Assembly: GCF_042477335.2 (NCBI RefSeq)
Contig: NC_091256.1
Coordinates: forward strand, 34,750,001 to 34,814,000
DNA length: 64,000 nucleotides
Reading direction: 5' to 3'
From: Ovis canadensis
Taxonomy: Eukaryota; Chordata; Mammalia; Artiodactyla; Bovidae
Positions 22,016 through 33,900 of the stretch are shown here, piece after piece. The translations under genes and the position numbers were made by a program. The notes under the pieces are model-generated. The model made no database searches, had not been told where the DNA came from, and saw nothing but the letters and a program-made list of their open reading frames with translations. Positions within the stretch are counted from its first letter, which is position 1; each line of letters begins with the position of its first letter.

Positions 22016-23224
22016 GTTGTATGCAGAGCATTGTAAGATTATGTTTCTATAAGTCAGATTTCTAAAGCAGAATTATTGACTTGTGGAGTATAGGCATTTT
22101 TTTCAGCATTTTGACCAATTGCTTTTAAAACGATTCTTCCCACCCGCCCCCAACTTGCTATGTGAGAAAGATCCTTGGCCCTGGCCTTTGCCAGGGTCAT
22201 TTGGTGCAGGACACACTTTATATTTCCTGCATTTTAACCTTAATAAGTGACTGGTTTGTGCATGTTTGAATTATTTATGACTGGTAAGAGAAAAAAAAAT
22301 AATCAGAGATTCTTACAATTTATTCAGATTTCAGCAGCTGAGAGGCATTGATCAGCACTTTTATGGCCGCAGCAGCACCACTCTCTGGGCAAATCCTTAT
22401 TACCCAGCCGGTAATTTCATCCTGGAAATGAACCTCTTTTTGGAGTTACGAACGTTCTGAGTTAATACAAGGAAAGTATTAAAGGTGATTTGGGAATAAG
22501 AACGCATACAGATTTTAGATAATGAAGACTTTTAAAATAAATACAATTATCCATAAAATTATTTGGAATGTGATGGTAGCTATTACACTTCTTCAGTCTC
22601 TGACATTAATACTGATGAGTAAAGAAAGTTGAAAGAATCAACTGAAAAGCTACAATTTTCTTCTGAATGTTTATATTTTATTGTGTATTGTTGTGTATTT
22701 TAGGAAAAATGGGAAACAAAAGGTTGCCAGTGTGCCTTAACACGTTAACACACAAATCCATCTTATTGGGTTTTACATTGCCATTGAATCTTGTTGAGTT
22801 TTGCTCATGTGGTTTTGTCCCCACCATTATGGAATTGTGTTGTATTTGAAATGGAAATTATTCTGCAGACTTTGTTTCTTTATTTGATTATGCCTCTGTT
22901 AAGCCATGTAAAAGTAATTGTAACTGACAGGAACAGGCAGTACAAATTCCAAGTATGATAAAGAAGAGAAGGGGATTTGAAAGCAAAAGGAATTTTGAGA
23001 ATAACAACAGGAGGAAGGAATCATGAATCTGTTTTTTTTTTTTTTTAGATGCAAGTAATTTTTGAACTATTCTGGTATAACTAAACAAGAGTTCTCACTG
23101 ATGTAACATGTGAATGAATGAACTCACCTATGACTGAACTGAACCGAACTGAACTGAATATCGTTGAATATATTGAATAAATGTGATTCTCAATTGTACT
23201 TTTTCTTTGGTATTTCTTTTTAAA

Positions 23225-23435
23225 AATACTTATCTATTTATTTATTTTTGGCTGTGTTGGGTCTTAGTTTTAGCATCCAGCATGTGGACTTTTCTGTACC
23301 TGCAGCACCCCGGCTTAGTTGCCCCTGCTACATGTGGGATCTTAGTTCCCCTACCAGGGATCAAACCCATATCCCCTGCACTAGCAGGTGGATTCTCAAC
23401 CACTGAGCCACCAGGAAAGTCTCAAACATGGCCTG
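23225..23435 (-). mobile_element. CHR-type SINE
   Basis: Starts with the ttatttttggctgtgttggg end and finishes at caaccactgagccaccagga. Confidence 0.85.
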
Positions 23436-23484
23436 ATTTGTGGCAAGAGCCTGACGTCAGTGCCTTACAAGGATTTGTTGTTAT

Positions 23485-23840
23485 TGTTCAGTTGCTAAGT
23501 CATGTCCCACTCTTTGTGACCCCATGGACTGCAGCACCCCAGGCTTCCCCATCCTTTACCATCTCCCTGAGTTTGCTCAAACTCATGTCCACTGAGTGAG
23601 TGATGCCATCCAACCATCTCATCCGCTGCTGCCCCTTCTCCTGCCTTAAATCTTTCCCAGCATTAGAGTCTCTTCCAGTGAGTCAGGTCTTCTGTAAAAG
23701 GTCGCCAAAGTATTGGAGCTTCAGCTTCAGCATCAGTCTTTCCAATGAATATTCAGGGTTGATTTTCTTTGGGAATGACTGGTTTGTTCTTGCTGTCCAA
23801 GGGACTCTCAAGAGTCTTCTGCACCACAATTCGAAAGGAT
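23485..23840 (-). mobile_element. BovB 3' fragment
   Basis: Contains cagttgctaagtcatgtccc, accatctcatccgctgctg and cagcttcagcatcagtcttt; the minus strand gives [12 protein letters not shown]. It sits about 500 bp upstream of the MTARC1 CpG island. Confidence 0.87.
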
Positions 23841-24339
23841 TATCGAGGACATCCCCTGCTGCCTTGAAGAAGCCTCGGGACGTTGTGCCGGTATCCTCTG
23901 TCCTAGCCGGGGTTCCTGGCAAGTGCAGCTGCATCTCTGAGGCTTTGTGCCTGGAGGAGCCAACCAAGTGTGCAGTCCTATAGAGGGCAGTCTCTGCTCG
24001 GCTTTGCTGTTCGGAGCTGCCGGCTGCGGCCCTGAATACCTGGGCTTGCAGGTCCTGAGACCCTGGTAGCCTGTCTCGCCCTCAGATTCCCACCCGCCCA
24101 AAGCTCCCCGGCCCCAGAGCCCGCAGATGAGGAGAGTGGCTGAAGGCAGCCGGGCACCCTGCGAAGGCCACCGGGTGCCCGTTGCTCCCTATTCCCAAGA
24201 GAGGTATCTGCCGGCTGCCTGATGCGTCCTGCGAACTTTAAAAAAAATTTAGGTTAAATAAACAACCCACAAATACGTAAATAAAATGGTCACTTGTAGC
24301 GATCACGGGGGAGGGTACCTCGCTTTGCAGCCTTAGGCG

Positions 24340-24900
24340 GCGGAAGTGGAGGAAGCGGTGCCTCCCACCCGCAGCTCCCCCGGGCCACCCCTCGGCAGAA
24401 GGACGCTACGTTCCGATCGGCCTGAAAGGGGTGCAGAAGTCGCCCTTCCTTTGGACTCCCGGCCAAGGGCCGCACCTCCCCCAGTAGCCCCGGGCGGCGG
24501 GCGCGCTCCTGCCGGGCTCAGGTTGGCACGTTCCTGGTGGGCCCCGCCGCGCCCGCGATCGCTGGGTCATGGGCGCCGCCGGCTCCTCGGCTCTGGCCCG
24601 CCTGGGCCTCCCCGCGCCGCCCGGGCCCCGCTGGCTCGGGGTGGCCGCCCTGGGACTGGCCGCGGTGGCTCTGGGGGCCGTCGCCTGGCGCCGCGCGCCG
24701 TCCCGGCAGCGCCGGCGGCTGCAGCAGGTGGGCACGGTGAGCGAGCTGTGGGTCTACCCGGTCAAGTCCTGCAAGGGGGTGTCGGTGGACGCGGCCGAGT
24801 GCACGGCTCTGGGGCTGCGCAGCGGCCACCTGCGGGACAGGTAGGGCTCGGCGCGGGAACAGCGCGGGATGGGCTTGGAACGCCAGCGGGAGCGGGGGAG
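24340..24900 (+). promoter_or_regulatory. MTARC1: CpG island / MTARC1 promoter and first exon
   Basis: Sharp change to GC-rich, CpG-dense sequence around the MTARC1 start codon, with several GGGCGG/CCGCCC-like stretches and no convincing TATA box nearby. This is the usual form of a broadly expressed mammalian promoter. The transcription start cannot be placed by eye. The start ATG has G at -3 and G at +4. Long open frames on both strands here reflect GC content only. Confidence 0.75.
24569..24840 (+). CDS. MTARC1: MTARC1 coding exon 1 (signal anchor)
   Basis: 272 nt: 90 codons plus AG of a split Arg codon, donor gacag|gtaggg. It begins [20 protein letters not shown] and has a hydrophobic segment [19 protein letters not shown] (residues 22-40), then [10 protein letters not shown]. 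The helix followed by basic residues fits N-terminal anchoring in the outer mitochondrial membrane. The strong Kozak context and the homologous N terminus decide the start. Confidence 0.95.
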
Positions 24901-27900
24901 GCCTGCAGGATCCTTCCCTTACAAAATGGGACCTGGCGAGGAGGGTGACGGGGGCGGGCAAGGAAACAGAGAGAAGGGGGCCATCACCTCCCAACGGCAG
25001 ACCCAAGGTCCGTATTTCCACCTCCCACCGGCTCTCTCACGGCTTGCGCTCCAGAGTAAGAGCGGCATCTTCTCATCTGTTCCCAGGTGTCTGCCGCTGC
25101 GCGAGCAAACTTCAACTTAGTCTAGCGGGAAACGCGAGCTTCACAGGCTTAGTCCTGGCCACTCTATTTTTAGCAATTATCTCTTGAGAGCTTGGGGACA
25201 CAAGGTGCCATGGAGCCCAGCCTTCAAGGAGCACACCAAGGTGGAGCACATAATCGTAATAACAGCAGTTAAAGCTTGAGCTTCTTGCAGCTTAAAAAGT
25301 GCTATTGCTTATTTTCTCTAATTCTCTCATGCACTCCTTTATGAGTTAAAAAAAAAAACTGAGATTCAGAGCCACACCACCATGAGTGGAATCATGGTTC
25401 TTGTTTCCTTTAGCATGCTGATGCTTTGTAAACAGTGGTTTAATTCTACCTGGGTGGTCATGACCTGTGTGAATTCCTGGGGTTCAGCAAAGATGGCCAG
25501 GGCCCAGAGCAAGCAGCTTTGTCCTCTTCTGGGTCTGGCTTCAGCCTCATTGTAAGGCTGCACTTCAGACTCCCTCCCAGACTAGCCCTCAGTTTTTGCA
25601 GGGAACAGGCAGGACAGATGCAGGCTGTAAATTTTCCTCTTTTGGCTGCCCAGAGGGTAATTCATGAGGTAGTGGAAAGGTGAGCTGTCTTTGTTATCAT
25701 CGCATCAGAAAATGTGATAAAGAGAAGCAAACACAGACTTGCAGTCCTAGATGATAACCGAACCGACTCAATGTGACAAGTGCCAGGCAAGCCAGAGGAA
25801 AGAACAGGTGGAAGGACTTCCCAGCTGGGACTGAAAATGTGGTCTGTTCACACTCTTTTACCCAGGAATGAAGCTCTGATCCATGCTACAGCACAGATCT
25901 TGAAAACACCATGTTAACTGAAATAAGCCAGATACAAAAAGATAAACACTATATCTATATCGTTCCAGTTATATGAAATAACTAGATTAGGCAAATTCAC
26001 AGAGAGGGAAAGTGAATTAGAGATAGCCAGGGGCAGGGGCCAGATGGGAATGAAATAGGTAATTATTGCTTCATGGATACAGAGTGTCTGTTTGGGATGA
26101 TGAGAAGGTTCTGGAAATAGATAGTGGTGATGGTTGCACATTATGAAATTATTTAATGCCACTGAATTGTGTGATTAAATATGGTTGCTGCTGCTGCTGC
26201 TAAGTCGCTTCAGTCGTGTCCGATTCTGTGCAACCCCATAGACGGCAGCCCACCAGGCTCCCCTGTCCCTGTGATTCTCCAGGCGAGAACACTGGAGTGG
26301 GTTGCCATTTCCTTCTCCAATGTATGAAAGTGAAAAGTGAAAGTGGAGTCACTCAGTCGTGTCTAAGATCCTATTTTTTTTCATGTCCATTGAGGTTGGA
26401 GATTTACATTGTGTTTACTTTTGGCATCATGAATAAAGCTGCAGTGAATATTGCAAGTTCAACGCGCAAGTACCTATTGGAGTCCCTGCTTTTAGTTCTT
26501 CTGGGTATATGCCTAAGAATATGCTGGATATTTTATGCTGTGTGTATTTTACCACAGTGAAAAAATTGAAAAGAAAGGCTGGCATATGTGAGATCACAGA
26601 TGGTGAGAATGACTGGGAGGGCAGCTGGATTGTAAAAAGGTCTTGCAGAAGACTTAGGGTTTTATTCTAAAAACTGGAACTATGGGGAACTTTGTATGAC
26701 GGTGACATGATTAGATTTGTATTTTAGAAATACAAAACTACCACTGTTACAAGGAAGGATTAGCAGAAAGAATATTCAAATGCTGGTACCAGGGATCTGG
26801 GACAGGATAGAACTATCTGTGTCCAGGATGAAGAATCACTAAGAGGAAGTTCCTTTAGGACAGGACTAAGTTTATTTTTTAGCAGGGCTGAGCAACTCAG
26901 CCACCTGCTGGAAGTGGTGATCTTGAGTATCTGCCATATTTTTTACTTATGTCTGTGAATCTCAGAGGAGGGAGAGAGTGGAACAAATGGAGAAAGTAGC
27001 ATCAATGTATATACACTATCAGGTGTAAGATGGATAGCTGGTGAGAAGTCGCTGTGTGACATGGGGAACCCAGTCTGGCACTCTGTGATGAACTGGAGCA
27101 ATGGGATGGCAGGAGGGTAGGGAGGCTCTGGAGGGACGGGATGTGTGTATAATTACAGCTGATTTGCATTGTTGTATGGTAGAAACCCCTGGTGGCTCAG
27201 AGGTTAAAGCGTCTGCCTGCAATGCGGGAGACCTGGGTTCGATCCTTGGGTCAGGAAGATCCCCTAGAGAAGGAAATGGCAACCCACTCCAGTATTCCTG
27301 CCTGGAGAATCCCATGGACGGAGGAGACTGGTGGGCTACAGTCCATGGGGTCGCAAAGAGTTGGATACAACTGAGTGACTTCACTCACTCACTCACTCAC
27401 TCACATGGCAGAAACCAGCACAACATTATAAAAATTAAGAAAATGAAAAATAAAAAAACATGAATGGCCAAAAAAAGGATACATGCAAAAGAAAAAAGAA
27501 ACACAAAGTGACTCCTGTTATAATCATTCCACTCAGTGTGAATCTTCAGTTCAGTTCAGTCACTCAGTCGTGTCTGACTCTTTGTGACCCCATGGACTGT
27601 AGCACACCAGGCCTCACTGGCTATCGCCAACTCCTGGAGTTTACTCAAACTCATGTCCATTGAGTCGGTGATGCCATCCAACCATCTCATCCTCTGTTGT
27701 CCTCTTTTCCTCCTGCCTTCAATCTTTCCCAGCATCAGGGTCTTTCCATTCAGTATGAATGGAAATGACCAAAATGTTAGTGTGTCTAGCTTCCTGGGTA
27801 GCTGAACGGCTCTCTATGCAAATACATCATTTTTTTTTTCCTGGAAACAGTTCGTTCTATTGCTCTTCTTTCTCTATTTCTCTCTGTTCTGGGAAGTACC

Positions 27901-30900
27901 TCTAGACCCTGAGTACTGAGCCAGAAAAGAATATTGTCCCCATTAACAATAGCCCTTTTGATAATTTGCAGAAGTCACAGCTAACTTTTTTGAAAGGTGG
28001 GAGTGGATTTGGCAAAGTATAAGTGGCATTGATTGCTGTTCAGCTCGACTCCACAGTCTGTGGACAATACAGCAGTGTCTTGTTTCCATCAGCAGGAATG
28101 CCTCCTGATGCTAGGCACCATGCTTCCTCATCTTTCTCTGAGATATCATCTACTTAGGGCAATTGAGATGAAGATATAACTTCTTTGATTTTTGTGCCAT
28201 CAAGGAGCTCAGAATGTTCTGCAGATATTTTGTTCGATGCATGAGTGATTATTAAACACTGTGAAATGAACTGACAGATTCGGTCTTGCTGGACTGATGA
28301 ACTGATGTTTAGGACAGACAGACAGATGCACAGACACACGAAGCTTACAGTGAGGAAATCGAAATGACAGTGTACCCCTGAAGCTCCCCCAGAGACGGGC
28401 TGTCTGTCATGGTGGTTCATGAATATCTTGTGTTTCGAAAACGGCAGGTTTTGGCTTGTGATCAACAAGGAGGGGAATATGGTTACAGCTCGACAGGAGC
28501 CCCGCCTGGTCCTGATTTCCCTGACCTGTGAGGGTGACATGCTGACCCTCAGTGCAGCCTACACCAAAGACCTGCAGCTGCCCGTCAAGACACCCACCAC
28601 AAATGTGGTGCACAAGTGCAGGTAAGAAAAGGATAGACCTTAATCTTGACGTGAATATTTCTTCCTACAGTTTTGGCAAATTGTGGGCTGTGGAGGGAAT
28701 TCAGAGAAATGTTATCAATAATTGACCATTGATTGCAAATGTACCATATGTAGGGTCAAGTTCTCAACATGGTGGTGATCTAAAAGAAGGTGGGAAAGGG
28801 GGCAACTTCAGAAAAATATGCGTCTATGTGGGGCAGAGAAAGAAAAGTCTTTTGCAGTAAACTATGGGAACAAAGGCATATTGACATAACATCAGCAGAG
28901 GATAAAGGAGGCAAATTGGGGCAGGAGTGGAGAGAGGATCCTAGAAGAGGTGAGGTTAGATCCATGTGTTGCTTGGAAAGACTGGGACCTTTCCAAATCT
29001 GAGTTATGGAAGGAGTCACAAATGGCTATATGACCCATGATATTTAGTCCTAATGAAAGGAACTTCCAAAATAGAAAAGAATGTTGGCAATCAGAAGAGT
29101 GATCTGACCTGCAGATGTGCAGGGGTCCCTATAATTCAGCCAGGAGGCTGCTCTGTACAGAGGCTCTATCCTTAACATCGGAAGGACAAGGGGACAATTA
29201 TTCCAGGAAAAGTGGCTCTGTCTTAAGAAATCATGTCTAGAGTTGGGTTTTTTAAAGTCTTTTTATGAGAAAGCCAAAATGTGATCTAATTATACTGTTG
29301 TAATGGCAACCCACTCCAGTATTCTTGCCTTGAGAATCCCAGGGACGAGAGAGCAGGGTGGGCTGCCGTCTATGGGGCTGCACAGAGTCGGACATGACTG
29401 AAGCGACTTAGCAGCAGCAGCAATACGCATTTTGAACTAAAATGCAACTGAATGCTAAATTAGTCCATAGCCTATTATAGAGAATAATATCACATCAAAT
29501 AATGTAGTTACTTGACTGGAAAAAAAATGAAGTTACCTAAAAAATTCTAAAGACCCCCCAAAACTCATAAAATGCAAAATTAGTATAATTTCCATAATAG
29601 AATTGTAAATATAATGTTTAATTTTAATTTGGGGCTTCCCTTGTGACTCAGCAGTGAAGAATCTGCCTGCTAATACAGGAGACTTGAGTTCAATCCCTGG
29701 GTCAGGAAGATCCCCTGGAGTAGAAAATGCAACCCACTCCCATATTCTCGCCTGAAAAATCCCATGGATAGAATGAGGCTGGTGGCTACAATCCATGGGT
29801 TTGCAAACAGTCAGACATAACTTAGTGACTCAACAACATTTTGGTGGTTTTTCTGATTATAAAAGTTATACATATTCATTGTTTAAAATTGGAAAATACC
29901 AAAAAAAACCCCTTCTGAGACAATTATAATTTATATTTTGACATATCTTCTTTCTGTCTCTAATCGCTAATACTTTAAAAACCATTGAAATAGTACAGAA
30001 GACTGTCTTGAATATGATTCACATACTTAAGTGGACATGTTGAGTATTTTTCAGATTGTTAAAAAAGTCTTCAAATATACCATTTTCATGTTGGTGTGAT
30101 ATTTCATCCCATGAATGTCTTGAATGCCTTTTGACATGTCCCCAAGATTAAACATTTGGATTGTTTTCAGCTTTTTCCTAGGTATAAAGAAGAATGTGAT
30201 GAATACTTGGCATAAATCTCTGTTCATAACTTTTATTATTTCCTTAGGGGAAAAATTTTAGCAGTGGTTTCACCAACAACAAGAGTATGACTCTTGTAGA
30301 CTTATATTTATTTATTTGGTGGTGCTAGGTCTTCGTTGCTTGGACTTCCTCTAGTTGCGGTGAGCAGGGACTACTCTAGTTGTGGTATGCGGGCTTTTCA
30401 TTGCGGTGGCTTCTGTTGTTGCAGAGCGTGGGCTCAAGGGCGTGCGGGCTTCGTAGCTGCAGCTCCCAAGCTCTAGAGGGCTGGCTCAGTAGTTGTTGTG
30501 CATGGACTTAGTTGCTCTGCAGCATATCAGATCTTCCCAGATCTGTGTCTTCTGCATTGTCAGCTGGATTCTTTACCGTTGGGTCACCAGGGAAGCCCTC
30601 CTGTAGACACTTGATAGATATATCTATATATTATATATATATATATATATGTATATATATACACACATACATATAATGTATATACTGCTAAATCATTTTG
30701 CAGAGTGGTTATACCAGGTATATATTTACCAGCAGTTTATATGTGTCTCATTTCTTTTTGACCATTATGTTAAAAAATCTTTTGCCATTTTTGTGAGAAA
30801 AAAATGGTAATTTCTTACTGATTTAATTTGTATTTTTGATTGTCTGAGGCAGATTTTTTAATATGCCTATTGCACTGGGTATTTCCTGTTTCTGCATATT

Positions 30901-33900
30901 CTGGTTCCTGCTTGCCTGCTAGGGTGAGATATTTACCCATAATTTCTTGTGGTTAACAATTTTTTCATGTAACTATTGGTTCACTTGGAATCATGTGGAA
31001 GCTTTTCCTGGTCCCATACAGGCTTTTGGTCCATTCCCCCAAAGACTAGACAAGGGCATGTTGGGAAACTGCAAAATAAGGAGTTTAGACATGTTATAGA
31101 TGAAAGATGCCAAAAATTCTTTGAACTTAGATTTCCTTTAGCAAAACCCAGGCTATTCTCCTGTGAAAGAGCTGTAACTTCAGCTCACTTTCCTAAAGGT
31201 TTCTGATGTGTTTGGAAGGCCAGAACTTTAAAAAGTGCATGATCATAGTCACTACACTTGTTTTCACAGCTTTCAGATAGATGTTTTCAGAAGATTTTAT
31301 GAGCCCAAATTCTTGTATCTTCTCATACCTAAAAAAGCAATAAAATCTGCCCCTTGTGACTTGCTGCAACCTCCTACTAAGATGTGTGCTTGATTGCGCA
31401 AATGCTCCATCACCAAAATCACAAAGGAACAGACCTCCTCCCACCTCTATGGAACATTTCCTCAGAGTTATCTGAGAGGCTGTCTCCTGGGCCATAGTCC
31501 TCAGTGAGTCCCCAAATTAAACTGAACTCGCAGCTCTCATGTTGTGCATTTTTTCAGTTGACACCCCCAATTGGCCCCCTAGGTACCCCCAGCTCTTAGC
31601 ATACCTCACCCACATCACCCTCAACTCTGGCTGGCTCCCAGTATGCACTTCCAACAAACTTTGGCAGACAGCACATACAGTGAGCACGTGCAGCGAGGTA
31701 GCTAAGTCTGCAGGCCCAGCAAAGACCACAGACTTAAGCTTTAGTGCCGCTTTTGAAGGGAGAAAGGGAATCGGACAGCATTTGGTCTGATGGGTTTCAG
31801 GACTGTGAGAGAAAGCCTACAAGCTTAAGAATTCTGCCATATAAGAGAGCAAGAAGCATGGAGTAGGTGTATCTGGAGAAGACCTGAGAAACCCTCGGAA
31901 TCCCTACCAGGACTGATGCAAGGTGTTTCTCTCTGGAAAACAGTTGGTAAAGACTGAAGAAGGTGACTGCTACTTCAGATGCAAAGCCAGCAACACAAAA
32001 CTCTAAGGAATGCAAAAAAATCATTAAAACATTATATCACCAAAGAATCGTAATTTTTCACTAATCTATTTCAGTTCAGTTGAGTTCAGTTCAGTCGCTC
32101 AGTCGTGTCCAACTCTTTGCAATCCCATGAATTGCAGCACGCCAGGCCTCCCTGTCCATCACCAACTCCCAGAGTTCACTCAGACTCACGTCCATCGAGT
32201 CCGTGATGCCATCCAGCCATCTCATCCTCTGTCGTCCCCTTCTCCTCCTAACCCCAGTCCCTCCCAGCATCAGAGTCTTTTCCAATGAGTCAACTCTTCT
32301 CATGAGGTGGCCAAAGTACTGGAGTTTCAGCTTTAGCATCATTCCTTCCAAAGAAATCCCAGGTCTGATCTCCTTCAGAATGGACTGGTTGGATCTCCTT
32401 GCAGTCAAGGGACTCTCAAGAGTCTTTTCCAACACCACAGTTCAAAAGCATCAATTCTTCGGCGCTCAGCCTTCTTCACAGTCCAACTCTCACATCCATA
32501 CATGACCACAGGAAAAACCATAGCCTTGACTAAATGAACCTTAGTCGGCAAAGTAATGTCTCTGCTTTTGAATATACTGTCTAGGTTGGTCATAACTTTT
32601 CTTCCAAGGAGTAAGCATCTTTTAATTTCATGGCTGCAGTCACCATCTGCAGTGATTTTGGAGCCCCCCAAAATAAAGTCTGACACTGTTTCCACTGTTT
32701 CCCCATCTATTTCCCATGAAGTGATGGGATTGGATGCCATGATCTTTGTTTTTTGAATGTTGAGCTTTAAGCCACCTTTTTCACTCTCCTCTTTCACTTT
32801 CATCAAGAGGCTTTTTAGTTCCTCCTCACTTTCTGCCATAAGGGTGGTATCATCTGCATATCTGAGGTGATTGACATTTCTCCTGGCAATCTTGATTCCA
32901 GCTTGTGTTTCTTCCAGCCCAGCATTTCTCATGATGTACTCTGCATATGTTAAATAAGCAGGGTGACAATATACAGCCTTGACGTACTCCTTTTCCTATT
33001 TGGAACCAGTCTGTTGTTCCATGTCCAGTTCTAACTGTTGCTTCCTGACCTGTAATCTGTGATGTGCCCAATTAACTGAAAATAAGTGTTTTAAAGACAC
33101 TCAGTGATATATAAGAAAACACAGAAAGACAATTTGATTAAATAACAGAAACAACAAGTGGACAAAATGAAAAGTTAAAGAGGTAGAAATCATAAAAAAA
33201 AAAAAAAAAGAACCAAGCAGAAATTCTGGAGGGGAAGAATAAAATGAATGAAATTAAAAATGCAGTGGAGTGCATCAAAAGCTGAATGGATCAAGCAAAG
33301 GAAAGAATCTGTGAGAATAAACACAGGATCTTTGCAATTATCTAGTCAGAAGAGAATAACAAAAAAGAGTGAATAAAACCTATGCGGTCTATGGGGATAT
33401 CATTAAAAGAAACAATTTGCGAATTATTGGAGTACCCGTAGGGGAAGAGAAATAGAAGGCGGCAGAAAGATTATTTAAAGCTAAGAAATTCCCAAATCTG
33501 GGAGAGATTTTCTATCAATCAATGGGATGAAAGGGCTTCCCTGGTTGGCAGAGATTTTTTTAGATATGATATGAGAAGCACAAACAAGAAAAGCAAAAAT
33601 AAATAAATGGGACTCCATCAAACTAAAAAACTTCTGCACAACAAAAGAGAACTATCAGCAAAATGAGAAGAAATATTTGTAAAACATGTATCTGGTAACG
33701 GGTTAATAACTCAACAGGATAAAAACTCAAACAGTCCAATTAAAAAATGGGCAGCGGAACTAAGTAGACATTTCATATAGAAGACACAGGTCCCTTGACT
33801 CTGTCCTCTTTCCCAAACTTCAGCATTTTCAAAACATGATCATGATTTATGTTGAATTATAAACCACTTACTTACTTACTTGATGTTTTTCTTTAAATTG

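Larger units (their letters stand above)
19550..24340. other. Intergenic DNA between MTARC2 and MTARC1
   Basis: No gene is recognised. It contains a CHR-type SINE (19817-20010), an AT-rich tract with a TTTTA pentanucleotide repeat (20708-20732), a Bov-A2 (21358-21608), a Bov-tA (21796-22015), an antisense CHR (23225-23435) and a BovB 3' fragment (23485-23840). The blocks at 20.0-20.7 and 22.0-23.1 kb appear unique. The stretch from about 24000 becomes GC-rich toward the MTARC1 promoter. Confidence 0.75.
24841..28447 (+). other. MTARC1: MTARC1 intron 1
   Basis: 3.6 kb. It holds the tail of the CpG island, L1 3' UTR-like sequence (about 25905-26170), a Bov-A2 (26185-26375), an antisense L1 piece (26376-26545), a Bov-tA (27180-27380), a (TCAC)n repeat, and a BovB 3' fragment with an unusual shared flank (27460-27747). 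The acceptor region before exon 2 is poor in pyrimidines. Confidence 0.85.

Noticed and set aside
23134-23160. Repeated CTGAA pentamer as a satellite
   Set aside because: It is the terminal CTGAACTGAA motif of the BovB/Bov-A family, only a few units long.
24346-24948. 200-codon + strand frame across the CpG island, and a 167-codon minus-strand frame at 24518-25021
   Set aside because: Both overlap MTARC1 exon 1 in other frames, are low-complexity Ala/Gly/Pro/Arg-rich and are explained by lack of stop codons in GC-rich DNA.
32405-32932. 175-codon reverse transcriptase frame as a host gene
   Set aside because: It is a piece of a 5'-truncated BovB; no start context, endonuclease or promoter.
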